Source: Rhodococcus sp. KBS0724 (lineage in GTDB: Bacteria; Actinomycetota; Actinomycetes; Mycobacteriales; Mycobacteriaceae). From it: DNA of 64,000 nucleotides. The stretch spans positions 4,354,501 through 4,418,500 of the forward strand of contig NZ_VCBX02000001.1 of NCBI RefSeq assembly GCF_005938745.2, given 5' to 3'. A program made the translations under genes and the position numbers. Under the pieces are notes generated by a model. It ran no database searches and had not been told where the DNA came from. It was given only the letters and a program-made list of their open reading frames with translations. Position 1 is the first letter of the stretch; each line of letters begins with the position of its first letter. This document shows, one piece after another, positions 27,462 to 36,302 of the stretch.

Positions 27462-27467
27462 AGATTA
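27462..27467 (-). promoter_or_regulatory. Putative -10 element for lrpA
   Basis: On the minus strand TAATCT ends 6 nt before the GTG start. It sits in the 30-bp space shared with the divergent DUF1338 gene, so Lrp bound here could act on both directions. Confidence 0.5.
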
Positions 27468-27485
27468 ACGTAACCGGACATACAC

Positions 27486-28742
27486 ATGCTTGAAAAGTGG
27501 CAGTTACGTTCTCGGTTCGCCGCCGAGCTTTCGCGGATGTACGGCAACGAGGTTCCCGCATACAACACCCTGGTCGACGTAACACGGCAGGTCAATCGGG
27601 ATTACACCGCCGCTCATCCTGGATCGGAGCGCTGGGGAACCCTGGGCCGGATCAGTGCGGAACGGCACGGCGCGATCCGGCTGGGCACTCTCGGCGAACT
27701 GCGTGACGTCGCGGTGATCTTCGACGCTCTCGGGATGTCTGCCGTGGGGTTCTACGATCTCAGGCTCACCGATCCCCCCGTTCCCGTCGTCTCGACCGCG
27801 TTCCGTCCCACGGATCCGGAAGAACTCGCGTTGAATCCGTTCCGCGTCTTCACCTCGGTGCTCGCGACGGGAGACACGCGCTTCTTCAGCGCCGATCTCC
27901 AGCGCCGTATCACCGCGTACCTCGACACCCGGTCGCTCTTCTCCCCCGAACTGCTTCGCCTGGCCGCTGCCGCCCAGCGCGATAACGGGTTGCCGGAGCC
28001 ACAGGCCACACATTTTGTCGACGCCGCCACACGCGCCTTCCGCCTCGGAACCGAGCCGATCGACGCGCCCTGGTACCGAGAACTTGCGCGCATCTCCCCC
28101 GTTGCCGCAGATATCGCGGGCCAAAGCTCGACCCACCTCAACCATCTCACCCCGCGCGTCCTCGACATCGACGAGCTGTACCGGCGTATGACCGAGCGCG
28201 GTATCACCATGATCGACCGTATTCAGGGACCACCGCGATGGGCTGGACCACCACTCCTGCTGCGGCAGACCTCGTTTCGGGCGTTGGCGGAGAACCGCCC
28301 GTTCCGAGAACCCGACGGCTCGGTGCATGATGTCCCCGTCCGGGTGCGCTTCGGCGAAGTCGAGGCTCGCGGGATAGCGTTGACCCGCACAGGCCGCGAT
28401 ATCTACGACGCTCTCATCTCGTCCCCCGAGACGGCGGTATGGGAGGATGCTTTTCCCGCCACCGAGGACGGTCTTGCGGACGCCGGACTGGCATATTTCA
28501 CCTACCGACGTGACGGCTCGACGATCATTCGGGAACCTATCGTCTACGAGGACTTCTTGCCGGCGTCGGCCGCCGGGATCTTTGCGTCCAACCTCGATTC
28601 GCCCGGCGGGTTCGTTTCCGATGCGGACGGCGCCGATTACGGGCAGGATCGACTGGAGGTAGCGATCGGACGCCGCATCCTCGACCCTTTCGAGTTGTAC
28701 CGCACGCAGCAGGACGCCTCCCGTGAAAGGACTCACCCGTGA
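27486..28742 (+). CDS. 2-oxoadipate dioxygenase/decarboxylase-like (DUF1338, HglS type)
   Basis: This 418-aa protein has the DUF1338 marks: ERHGAIRLGT (His 61), STHLNHLTPR (His 217/220) and RFGEVEARGIALT (Glu 291/293). These are candidate Fe(II) ligands. The 156-residue spacing from His 61 to His 217 equals the spacing I recall for the P. putida enzyme HglS. HglS turns 2-oxoadipate into D-2-hydroxyglutarate in lysine breakdown. The gene overlaps pcd by 4 nt and sits beside lat and lrp, giving three enzymes of one route. It corresponds to Rv3292, described to my knowledge only as conserved hypothetical. Activity is inferred. Confidence 0.82.
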   Translation: MLEKWQLRSRFAAELSRMYGNEVPAYNTLVDVTRQVNRDYTAAHPGSERWGTLGRISAERHGAIRLGTLGELRDVAVIFDALGMSAVGFYDLRLTDPPVPVVSTAFRPTDPEELALNPFRVFTSVLATGDTRFFSADLQRRITAYLDTRSLFSPELLRLAAAAQRDNGLPEPQATHFVDAATRAFRLGTEPIDAPWYRELARISPVAADIAGQSSTHLNHLTPRVLDIDELYRRMTERGITMIDRIQGPPRWAGPPLLLRQTSFRALAENRPFREPDGSVHDVPVRVRFGEVEARGIALTRTGRDIYDALISSPETAVWEDAFPATEDGLADAGLAYFTYRRDGSTIIREPIVYEDFLPASAAGIFASNLDSPGGFVSDADGADYGQDRLEVAIGRRILDPFELYRTQQDASRERTHP

Positions 28743-30244
28743 ACCTTCCCGATCCCTCTGCTCTCACCGAGCGCGCCCGCGCTGCGCTCGCTCGGTGCGG
28801 AGCCGAGTGGCCCGCCGGCAACCTGACGGCTCGCACCCCGATTACGGGCACCGAACTTCGCACTCTGGAACAACATTCCGCGAACGATGTCCACAGCGCG
28901 GTTGCCGCAGCACATGATGCGTTCGCGGACTGGCGCACAGTTCCCGCGCCGATTCGCGGCGGCGTCGTGCGGCAACTCGGCCGCCTACTGAGCGAGCACA
29001 AGGCTGATCTCGCGGAACTCGTCACCCTCGAGGCCGGCAAGATCTCGTCGGAAGCACTTGGCGAGGTGCAGGAAATGATCGACATCTGCGAGTTCGCGGT
29101 TGGTCTCTCACGTCAACTCTACGGGCGGACAATGCCTTCGGAACGGCCAGGGCACAGACTGATGGAGACGTGGCATCCGATCGGTGTTGTCGGTGTCATC
29201 TCGGCCTTCAACTTCCCGGTCGCGGTCTGGTCGTGGAACACGGCAATTGCCCTGGTGTGCGGTGACACCGTGGTCTGGAAGCCGTCCGAGACCACTCCCT
29301 TGACGGCGCTTGCGTGTCATACCTTGATCAGACGCGCCCTCGCTGACTGCGACGCCCCACACGACGTTCACCAACTCGTGATCGGTGGACGCGACGTCGG
29401 CGCAGCCCTGGTGGACAATCCGCAGGTCGCTCTGGTGAGTGCTACCGGGTCGGTTCGCATGGGGCGCGAGGTGGCGCCGCGCGTGGCCGCGAGGTTCGGA
29501 CGGAGCCTGCTCGAACTGGGCGGGAACAACGCCGCCGTTGTCACCCCGTCAGCTGATCTTGATCTCGCAGTCCGCGGAATTGTCTTCTCGGCGGCCGGAA
29601 CTGCCGGGCAGCGGTGTACGTCGCTGCGCCGGTTGATCGTTCACGAATCGATTGCCGACGAGCTGGTCGCAAAAATTTCTTCCGCCTACGCGCAACTGCG
29701 GGTAGGTAATCCGTTCGACGACGGCGTCCTGGTCGGGCCACTGATCAACGACGTCGCATTCGAAGCGATGCAGTCCGCGCTCACCGCCGCGCAGTCGAGC
29801 GGCGGCACCGTCGTGTGCGGCGGTGAGCGCGTGGGCGAAACCGGCTGCTATGTGCGCCCGGCTCTGGTTCGGATGCCGACGCAGAGCGAGATCATGCACA
29901 CCGAAACCTTTGCACCGATCCTCTACGTCGTCACCTACCGCGAGTTCGACGACGCCATCGCACTCCACAATGCTGTACCGCAGGGGCTTTCATCCTCGAT
30001 TTTCACGCTCGACCAGCGGGAAGCCGAACGGTTCCTCGCTGCTGACGGTTCCGATTGTGGTATTGCCAACGTCAACATCGGTACGTCGGGTGCCGAGATC
30101 GGTGGCGCCTTCGGCGGTGAGAAGGACACCGGTGGCGGACGCGAATCGGGTTCCGACGCCTGGAAGGCGTACATGCGCCGCGCAACCAACACGATCAACT
30201 ACTCGAACCAACTGCCACTGGCTCAAGGCGTCGAGTTCGGCTGA
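28739..30244 (+). CDS. pcd: Piperideine-6-carboxylate / aminoadipate semialdehyde dehydrogenase
   Basis: This 501-aa aldehyde dehydrogenase oxidises the product of LAT to 2-aminoadipate using NAD(P)+. It shows FNFPVAVWSWN, the general-base Glu in LELGGNN, and the catalytic Cys in TAGQRCTSLRR. The N-terminal region and length match the antiquitin (ALDH7) group to which Pcd belongs. The GTG at 28739 overlaps the upstream stop (GTGA). The 3' end overlaps a convergent alpha/beta hydrolase gene by 50 bp, an unusually long overlap. Confidence 0.92.
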   Translation: MNLPDPSALTERARAALARCGAEWPAGNLTARTPITGTELRTLEQHSANDVHSAVAAAHDAFADWRTVPAPIRGGVVRQLGRLLSEHKADLAELVTLEAGKISSEALGEVQEMIDICEFAVGLSRQLYGRTMPSERPGHRLMETWHPIGVVGVISAFNFPVAVWSWNTAIALVCGDTVVWKPSETTPLTALACHTLIRRALADCDAPHDVHQLVIGGRDVGAALVDNPQVALVSATGSVRMGREVAPRVAARFGRSLLELGGNNAAVVTPSADLDLAVRGIVFSAAGTAGQRCTSLRRLIVHESIADELVAKISSAYAQLRVGNPFDDGVLVGPLINDVAFEAMQSALTAAQSSGGTVVCGGERVGETGCYVRPALVRMPTQSEIMHTETFAPILYVVTYREFDDAIALHNAVPQGLSSSIFTLDQREAERFLAADGSDCGIANVNIGTSGAEIGGAFGGEKDTGGGRESGSDAWKAYMRRATNTINYSNQLPLAQGVEFG

Positions 30245-30980
30245 GCGCGTCCCCGGCGAATTCGGTGATTGCGCGAACCAATTCGGCGCGCGCCGACAGC
30301 TGCGGTGCATGATCGGTTTCGAGGCTCACCACGCTCGCGCCGGGCACTCGCTGCTGCATTCCCCGCTGCGTCTCGATCGGAACCGTACGGTCCAGCGTGC
30401 ATTCGACGTACAGGCGAGCAACCGTTCCGAAGCGCTCGGGGGTGATCGTCGGTGCCATCAGGCGGGCGGTTTCCTGTTGGGGAACAAGTTGGCGGGCCGC
30501 GGCGATCGCGTCGGCGACCGGCGCCTCGTGGAAGAACACCGCGGCACCGGCTTCGGGCGGAACCACGCTGGAGAACCCGTCATCGGCACTGACCACCCAT
30601 CGTGAGATCCCGACGGGCGCGGGCAATTCCAGTTCGTTGCACAGCATGCCGAAATCCATGCCGGACGGCAGCATCATCCCGGCGACGTACACGATTCCCG
30701 CAACTGCCGCGGGAACGCGCTCCGCAACCTGCGACACCACTATGCCGCCACCCGAGTGACCGACCAGCAGTGCCGGTCCGTCCAGTGAATCGAGGACCGC
30801 AACAACGTGATCGGTCACCGTGTCCAAGTCGACGACAGCGTCCTTGTCGAGAACACCGACCCCGGGCAGAGTGACCACTACCGGGTTGAACCCTTGCTCT
30901 CGCAGCGGTTCCAGCATCGAGTCCCAGACCCAGCCTCCGGCCCACGCACCATGGACCAGAACAAGATTGCGAGCACTCAC
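30195..30980 (-). CDS. Alpha/beta hydrolase, esterase-like
   Basis: This 261-aa protein has an oxyanion segment LVLVHGAWAGGWVW, nucleophile elbow GHSGGG, and a late DHAPQLS with the catalytic His. The form resembles small plant-esterase/salicylate-esterase-like hydrolases. The GTG at 30980 overlaps the stop of the upstream oxygenase gene by 4 nt, so the two are probably co-expressed with the permease further upstream. The last 17 codons overlap pcd on the other strand. The substrate is unknown. Confidence 0.85.
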   Translation of the reverse strand: MSARNLVLVHGAWAGGWVWDSMLEPLREQGFNPVVVTLPGVGVLDKDAVVDLDTVTDHVVAVLDSLDGPALLVGHSGGGIVVSQVAERVPAAVAGIVYVAGMMLPSGMDFGMLCNELELPAPVGISRWVVSADDGFSSVVPPEAGAAVFFHEAPVADAIAAARQLVPQQETARLMAPTITPERFGTVARLYVECTLDRTVPIETQRGMQQRVPGASVVSLETDHAPQLSARAELVRAITEFAGDALSRTRRLEPVAVGSSS

Positions 30981-32042
30981 GACGTCGCCTCCAGCTGCGC
31001 TGCGACGCGAACTCGCTCCGCTTCGCGCCCGGCGGCGGTGTTGGACTTACCCTGACGCGATCCGGCCAGTTTGGCCTTGATGTGATCACGAACGGAGACA
31101 GGTTCGTAGGCCAGCCCGGACTCATCGAAGAAGCTCGGCAGAGTTTCGATCACGGCATCGACGTTGCCGTCGTGGAAGAACGCGGCGGACCGACGACGCT
31201 TGATAGTGCCGTTCACGACGGGAGGCGCAACGCGGTGCAGCGTCGACATCCAGCGGTCGTTCGTCAGCTGCGCTGTCAGATCACCCAGATTGACCAGTAG
31301 CGCATCGTCTTCCGGCCACACGTCGTGCCACCTCTGGTCGCTCCCGAGCACTTGCAGCCCCTCGACCTGATCGGCCCACAGCACGGTGACAAGCCCGAAG
31401 TCGGTGTGCTCACCCATCCCCTTCAGCTCCCCGTCCAACGTCACTGTCCCCGCGGGCAACGCGTAGTTGTTCATTCTCAGCACGTCGATCGAGTGGTCGG
31501 TAATCGAGTCGAAAAATCCGGGCGCCAGGCCGAGCGCGTCGTCGAAAATTGTTGTCAGTGTGCGGGCCACTCGGGCGGCATGGGTGTAGTACGACTCGAT
31601 TCGTTCCCGGAATTCGTCGACGTCCGGCCAGACATTGGTACCGTAATCCGCCTCGGAGAGATCAAGATCGGTGAACGACCGTGCCTCGATGCCGATGTTG
31701 AACGCCTCGAAAAAATCGTTCATTCGGGTCGCGGATTCCACTCCGAGACTCAGACTCAGCGATTCGCTCTTGGGTGGGCTGTACCCGCGGTTAGCTCCGG
31801 CAACGCGGTACTCGTTCTTGGCCGCCATCGGCAGCGCAAAAAAAATCGTCCATCGCTGCGGCGAGACCGGCCGCTGCTCCCGCGGGAATTCCATGACCCC
31901 GAATCTGGATGAATCCCACTCTGCTGCACGCGTCGTCGATCTCCGCGGCTACGCGGGCCCGCTCCTGCGGTGTACCGCCCAGAACGTAGGGGGAAATATC
32001 GATGACGGGAACTTCGAAGGAGTCAGACGGTGACTGCGACAT
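30977..32042 (-). pseudogene. 2OG-Fe(II) oxygenase (isopenicillin N synthase-like), frameshifted
   Basis: The gene starts at ATG 32042 (AGGAG 6 nt upstream) with VPVIDISPYVLGG and GFIQIRGHGIP, the N-terminal domain of the family. In that frame it runs off after MDDFF. The continuation FALPMAAKNEYRV...RGYSP, then HTDFGLVTVL and RRRSAAFFHDGN, lies in another frame. The break falls at a run of eight A (31838-31845, + strand). Removing one A restores a ~350-aa protein with every core motif, including HTD, the second His in HRVAPP and the 2OG-binding Arg. It is either a sequencing error, a slippage-switched gene or a recent lesion. Substrate unknown; the gene overlaps the permease gene by 20 nt. 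Confidence 0.85.
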
Positions 32043-33414
32043 TGGTGTCTCCTGTATTGACCGGGGATTGCGCGACTGCTGGTGATCCGGGCAAACTCTC
32101 GCGTGAACTGCGGGCGAGTTCGCCCAGTCGTGTGTGATTGAACAGCAAGTTGAGTGTGAAGGCGGACGCCGCCGCCAGAGTGATTCCGCTACCGAGCAGG
32201 ATCTGCGCCGACGACGGGAACTTCTCGAACATTCCTTCCGCGAATTCGGGAAGGAGACCGATTCCGACGGAGACCGCGGCAATGGTCGTATTGATCGGGT
32301 CGCTGAGATCAACCTTGCGGAGTGTGTTGATGCCGACAACGGCAACCGTGGAGAACAAGATGATGCCGACGCCGCCCACCACCGGATCAGGCAGTGCTGC
32401 AACAACTTCACCCATTCGTGGGATCAGTCCGAGAACAATGAGGATGGCGCCGCTGGTAGCGGTGACGTATCGGCTGTACACGCGAGTGGTCGCAACCGCG
32501 CCGACGTTCTGCGAGAACACGGTGTCGACAAAGGCGTTGAAGATTCCGCCGAGCACTCCGGACATTCCGTCGGCCACCAGGCCGCGCGCCAAATCCGCTT
32601 TCTTCAAGGGCTTTCCGGTGATCTCACTGACCGCCAACATGCTGGCTGTCGATTCTGCGAAGACGACTGCCATGACGATGCTCATGGCCACCACTGCGGT
32701 GACCGGGAACTCGGGTGCTCCGAAGTGGAAGGGCATGGGAATACCGACCCACGCGGAACCGGATACACCACCAAGGTCGATCAGGCCCATCGGAATGGCG
32801 ATCACGGTGCCGATGACCAGCGCGATCAGCACTCCCAGCTGTGTCCACATACCGCGTCCGAGGCAGATGAAACCGACTGCGATCGCAACGACCGCCGCGG
32901 CCAGCGCGAGATTCTTAGGATCTGCGAACGACGCTGCGGTGGGATCGTTTCCGACGATCAGACCACCGGCGACGCCGATCAGCGAGATGCCGATCACTGT
33001 CAGAACCACTCCGGTGACGAGTGGCGGGAAGTAACGAACGATCTTGGCAAACGGTACTGCCAGCGCGATTCCGACCACACCACCGACCAGCATGGAGCCG
33101 TACACGGCCTGCAATCCGTATTCCTGGGCGATGAGAATCATCGGTGTCAGGCCGGCAAACGTAGCGCCGCAGACGATCGGAAGTCGTACGCCCGCAACCT
33201 TCCCCACGCCCAGGCTCTGAATGATGGTGATAATGCCGGCAACAAGCAGATCGGCGCTGATCAGCATGGCAACGGTGCTACGGTCCAGGCCCACGGCCGC
33301 ACCGAACACCAGCGGTACCGTGATGCAGCCTGTGTACATGATCAGGACGTGCTGAAGAGCAAAAGCTGACTGGCGGGCAAAGGGCAACCGCTCGTCGACT
33401 GGATGGATGGCCAT
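32023..33414 (-). CDS. Nucleobase:cation symporter-2 (xanthine/urate/uracil permease)
   Basis: This 463-aa protein has about 14 membrane segments and the NAT/NCS2 features: FALQHVLIMYTGCITVPL in helix 1, VFAESTASMLAVSE around the substrate-binding Glu, and a long QNVGAVATTRVYSR stretch with the N-x-G signature. It should import a purine base with protons. Urate or xanthine is plausible because the genome breaks these down a few kb away, but uracil/thymine cannot be excluded. It heads a transcript with the broken oxygenase and the hydrolase, and is divergent from an XRE-cupin regulator. Confidence 0.9.
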   Translation of the reverse strand: MAIHPVDERLPFARQSAFALQHVLIMYTGCITVPLVFGAAVGLDRSTVAMLISADLLVAGIITIIQSLGVGKVAGVRLPIVCGATFAGLTPMILIAQEYGLQAVYGSMLVGGVVGIALAVPFAKIVRYFPPLVTGVVLTVIGISLIGVAGGLIVGNDPTAASFADPKNLALAAAVVAIAVGFICLGRGMWTQLGVLIALVIGTVIAIPMGLIDLGGVSGSAWVGIPMPFHFGAPEFPVTAVVAMSIVMAVVFAESTASMLAVSEITGKPLKKADLARGLVADGMSGVLGGIFNAFVDTVFSQNVGAVATTRVYSRYVTATSGAILIVLGLIPRMGEVVAALPDPVVGGVGIILFSTVAVVGINTLRKVDLSDPINTTIAAVSVGIGLLPEFAEGMFEKFPSSAQILLGSGITLAAASAFTLNLLFNHTRLGELARSSRESLPGSPAVAQSPVNTGDTNVAVTV

Positions 33415-33474
33415 GCGCCGATCTCCGTCCGTAGCTGGGAGTGTTTTGTGTACTGCCCTATTGAGCAGGTCGAT

Positions 33475-33519
33475 AATTTCTTACTGTGGTCAATTTTGTT
33501 TCGCGCATGTAATGAAATT
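33475..33519. promoter_or_regulatory. Imperfect inverted repeat between permease and regulator
   Basis: AATTTCTTAC (33475-33484) and GTAATGAAATT (33509-33519) are complementary apart from one extra base. They lie in the 147-bp AT-rich divergent region, a plausible operator for the XRE-cupin regulator. Confidence 0.35.
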
Positions 33520-33549
33520 CTCCGCTCGAAAGCGCCGCCTCGGCACTGC

Positions 33550-33555
33550 TATGTT
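33550..33555 (+). promoter_or_regulatory. Putative -10 element for the XRE-cupin gene
   Basis: TATGTT ends 6 nt before the ATG at 33562, which supports that start over in-frame codons further upstream. Confidence 0.45.
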
Positions 33556-33561
33556 CAGCAC

Positions 33562-34125
33562 ATGGACGACGACCAAGTGGCGATCGCAACGGCAATCGGA
33601 ACAGCAGTGCGTCACGCGCGCAAGGAAGCCGGATTGACCATGCGCGAGGTTGCAATGAAATCCGGTCTCTCACAGCCATTTCTGAGTCAGACCGAGAACG
33701 GCCGCGCAGTACCGAGTGTGATGAATCTGCACCGACTCGCACAATCGCTGGGCACTACCGCTCACGCGCTTCTCGCCCAAGGCGAGCGCACGCCGTCCAG
33801 CCTGGTGCGGGCGAATGAGGGGCGAAAGTTCGAACTGGCCCACGATTCTTCGATCCGATTCTGTTCCACCGGGTCGCACACCATGGAGCCGAACGAAATC
33901 ACGGCCGGGCCGCACTCCGAAGCGGGTGAGCACACCGAACATGCCGGCGAGGAGTTCATTCACGTTCTCGAGGGGACTGTCGACGTCGAGGTCGGTCTGG
34001 ACGAACGGCATCGTCTGAACGTCGGGGACACACTGCTGTACGCGGCGACCATTCCTCATCGGTGGTTCAACCGAACCGATCGAATTGCTCGGTTCCTGAT
34101 CGTGAGTTCTCCCCCGTCCTTCTGA
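33562..34125 (+). CDS. XRE-family regulator with C-terminal cupin domain
   Basis: This 187-aa protein has an N-terminal helix-turn-helix (MREVAMKSGLSQPFLSQTENGRAVPSVMNL region) and a C-terminal cupin with EHAGEEFIHVLEGTVDVEVG and IPHRWFN. Such regulators sense a small molecule through the cupin pocket and often control neighbouring catabolic or transport genes. It is divergent from the purine-type permease, its likely target. The frame is open upstream, but the HTH starts ~20 residues after ATG 33562 and the -10 hexamer fixes the start. Confidence 0.9.
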   Translation: MDDDQVAIATAIGTAVRHARKEAGLTMREVAMKSGLSQPFLSQTENGRAVPSVMNLHRLAQSLGTTAHALLAQGERTPSSLVRANEGRKFELAHDSSIRFCSTGSHTMEPNEITAGPHSEAGEHTEHAGEEFIHVLEGTVDVEVGLDERHRLNVGDTLLYAATIPHRWFNRTDRIARFLIVSSPPSF

Positions 34126-34134
34126 CACACCGCA

Positions 34135-34140
34135 TACCCT
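34135..34140 (+). promoter_or_regulatory. Putative -10 element for the acyl-CoA dehydrogenase-like gene
   Basis: TACCCT ends 6 nt before the GTG start at 34147, in the leaderless position, 21 bp after the previous stop. Confidence 0.4.
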
Positions 34141-34146
34141 GAAGCA

Positions 34147-35148
34147 GTGACCATGTGGCCGGAACTTGCGCGCGAGATCGCCGATACCGTTCTGTTCCCC
34201 GTCGCCGACAGCGTCGACGCGGACGGCGAAATTCCCAGCAGTCATTTCGACGCGCTCGCGGCCGACGGGTTCTACGGTCTGGCCGCGCTGGGCGAGGACG
34301 GACCATCGGCGGCCGAGCTTGTCGAGGTTGTCGAAACACTGTGCGGCGGTTGCCTCGCGACCGCATTCACCTGGATGCAGCATCACGGCGTCGTCGGCGC
34401 CTTGGCATCGACCACCAACACCGCATTGCACGAGCAGTACTGGGACGGGCTCGTCAGCGGAGAACTCCAGGGTGGTGTGGCCTACGCCGGCGCCATCCCC
34501 CGACCTCCACTGTTGTGGGCGCGCCGCGTCGATCACGGATACGTCCTCGACGGGATAGCCCCGTTTGTCACCGGTTGGGGAATAGTCGACGTTCTTCTCG
34601 TATCCGCCCGCGACGAATTCGACAATTCCATCGTCCACTCGGTTGTCCAGGCAACCGACACCCTCGGCCTGTCGATCGAAGAACTCCCCCTGATCGCCGC
34701 TCGCGGAAGCAACACCGTCCGAATAGCTTTCGACGGTTTTGCCGTCCCCGACACCCGCGTCACCGCAGTTGTCGACGACGAGCAGTTCCAGAACAGTCAA
34801 CTGCCCGGCCTGTGGTTCAACGGAGCCATGGCGATGGGGGTCGCGCGGCGCGCAATGGCAGAGTTGGCGGATCTCGGAGTCGACGCGGAACCGTTCCACG
34901 GCCAAGCCGAACTGGCGCGTGCACACCTCGACAGTGCCCTGGCGGGCAACGCCGACATGTCTGCCGCCCGCGCCGGGGCCTCCGAGCTCGCAGTCCGAGT
35001 AGCCGCGGCTCTCGTCACCGCCACCGGCTCTCGCTCGCTGGTGGGCAGCAACACAGCCGAACGTCTGATGCGTGAAGCCACCTTCACACTGGTAGCCGCC
35101 ACCCGCCCCGGCATCAAGACTGCCCTGGTCGAACGCCTGCGCGATTAG
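34147..35148 (+). CDS. Acyl-CoA dehydrogenase-like flavoprotein
   Basis: This 333-aa protein has the general plan of the acyl-CoA dehydrogenase family: an N-terminal helical domain (LAADGFYGLAALGEDG), a middle domain with GVAYAGAIPRPP and ITGW-like FVTGWGIVDVLLV, and a helical C-terminus. It is shorter than a typical dehydrogenase (~380 aa), and the usual catalytic Glu and R-x-x-x-G-G FAD motif near the C-terminus are not obvious. It could be a divergent dehydrogenase or a flavin-dependent monooxygenase of the same fold. No partner enzymes are adjacent. Confidence 0.72.
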   Translation: MTMWPELAREIADTVLFPVADSVDADGEIPSSHFDALAADGFYGLAALGEDGPSAAELVEVVETLCGGCLATAFTWMQHHGVVGALASTTNTALHEQYWDGLVSGELQGGVAYAGAIPRPPLLWARRVDHGYVLDGIAPFVTGWGIVDVLLVSARDEFDNSIVHSVVQATDTLGLSIEELPLIAARGSNTVRIAFDGFAVPDTRVTAVVDDEQFQNSQLPGLWFNGAMAMGVARRAMAELADLGVDAEPFHGQAELARAHLDSALAGNADMSAARAGASELAVRVAAALVTATGSRSLVGSNTAERLMREATFTLVAATRPGIKTALVERLRD

Positions 35149-35173
35149 CCGAGTGCACCCCGCCGCCCTGGAT

Positions 35174-35179
35174 TACGCT
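35174..35179 (+). promoter_or_regulatory. Putative -10 element for the N-formylglutamate amidohydrolase-like gene
   Basis: TACGCT ends 7 nt before ATG 35187. A 12-bp repeat around the start (ATGAACAGTGTC then ATGAACAGT) creates a second in-frame ATG at 35199. Confidence 0.4.
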
Positions 35180-35186
35180 CGGTGTC

Positions 35187-36302
35187 ATGAACAGTGTCAT
35201 GAACAGTCTTGCGAACGACGGTGCACCTGTACTCATTCCGGCCGGAACCATCTTCACTCCGGACGATCTGACGTTCTACTCCGATCGTGAATCACGCACA
35301 CTCGACGACGCGATCGCGGGCGCCGATCTTCTTGTGAGCTGCCCGCATTCGGGTTCGGCCATCCCGGAAGAGCTCGCCGAGTTTCTGGCACCCGAGTTCA
35401 CCAGGCGCCTGCAGTTCGATTTCACCGACATGTCGACCAGCGCGATCGTGCGTCGGTGGGCCGAGATCGATCCGCGCATCGTGTACGTGGAGAATCCTCA
35501 TCCGCGCATGATCCGCGACCCCAATCGCGCGAAACCGGAAAATCTGGAAGCCTCACTGCGCGAAGCATTTGCACGTGTTCATGAAGCTGGAGCGGGTAAC
35601 AAGGTCGACCTCACGGGTGTCGACGCCGTCCGCCCCGTCACGTTCTCCTTCTACCCGTTGCTGCTGGAACCGACCGACGACGCAGGATGGAAGCGTCTGG
35701 CCGACACGTTCACCGAGACAGCCGAACACGGTTTGCGAGTCTACGAAACAACTCGTGACGCTCTGATCGAATCCATGACGGAGAAGAGTTTCGAGCTGGG
35801 TCGATCCTTCGCAACCTTGTCATTCCACGACACGATGAACCACACCACCCGGCGAGACGGTGCCGTCAATGTGCTTCGCCCCGAGGAGGATCGGCTCCCT
35901 GACGTTGTGGCACTGTCCAATCGCGGTGATCACGACGGCAATCGACGCGGCGACAATCCCGTGACAATGGACCCCGAACTCATTCGAGCGCTCGCGGCCG
36001 CACATCGCAAGGGATTTCACGTCGACGATCCGGGCGCCGTCGCACTCAATCAGCCGTATCTCGGCAGCTTCGAGATCATCGCAGCGGGTGCGCGATTCGC
36101 CGAGCAGTCGGCACGCGCGGATGCTGCCGGCATCACACTCAGCGCCGTGCAGGCAGAGTTCAAACGCGAATTCCTGCTCGGCGATGCCCTCGCCGCGCAC
36201 ATCATGGAACCGGGCGTCGACTGGCCGAACTCCGATCCGGAGCGGGTGGACCAGCTCGCCCACGCGTGCAAGGCGAGCTGGGACCACTACCGCGACAGCT
36301 AG
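35187..36302 (+). CDS. N-formylglutamate amidohydrolase-like protein
   Basis: This 371-aa protein has the FGase/HutG-type features: a metal-binding VSCPHSGSAIPEEL segment, DFTDMSTSAIVRRW, ENPHPRMIRDPNR, and a late SFHDTMN. Members hydrolyse N-formylglutamate or related N-acyl amino acids and occur in histidine breakdown. No hut genes are in the window, so the substrate is open. It is convergent with the Dcu transporter, with a 4-nt overlap at the stop codons. Confidence 0.8.
   Translation: MNSVMNSLANDGAPVLIPAGTIFTPDDLTFYSDRESRTLDDAIAGADLLVSCPHSGSAIPEELAEFLAPEFTRRLQFDFTDMSTSAIVRRWAEIDPRIVYVENPHPRMIRDPNRAKPENLEASLREAFARVHEAGAGNKVDLTGVDAVRPVTFSFYPLLLEPTDDAGWKRLADTFTETAEHGLRVYETTRDALIESMTEKSFELGRSFATLSFHDTMNHTTRRDGAVNVLRPEEDRLPDVVALSNRGDHDGNRRGDNPVTMDPELIRALAAAHRKGFHVDDPGAVALNQPYLGSFEIIAAGARFAEQSARADAAGITLSAVQAEFKREFLLGDALAAHIMEPGVDWPNSDPERVDQLAHACKASWDHYRDS

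Noticed and set aside
32134..33369. Long open frame antisense to the NCS2 permease
   Set aside because: The hydrophilic Asp/His/Glu-rich translation is what the complement of membrane helices gives; the permease is well supported.
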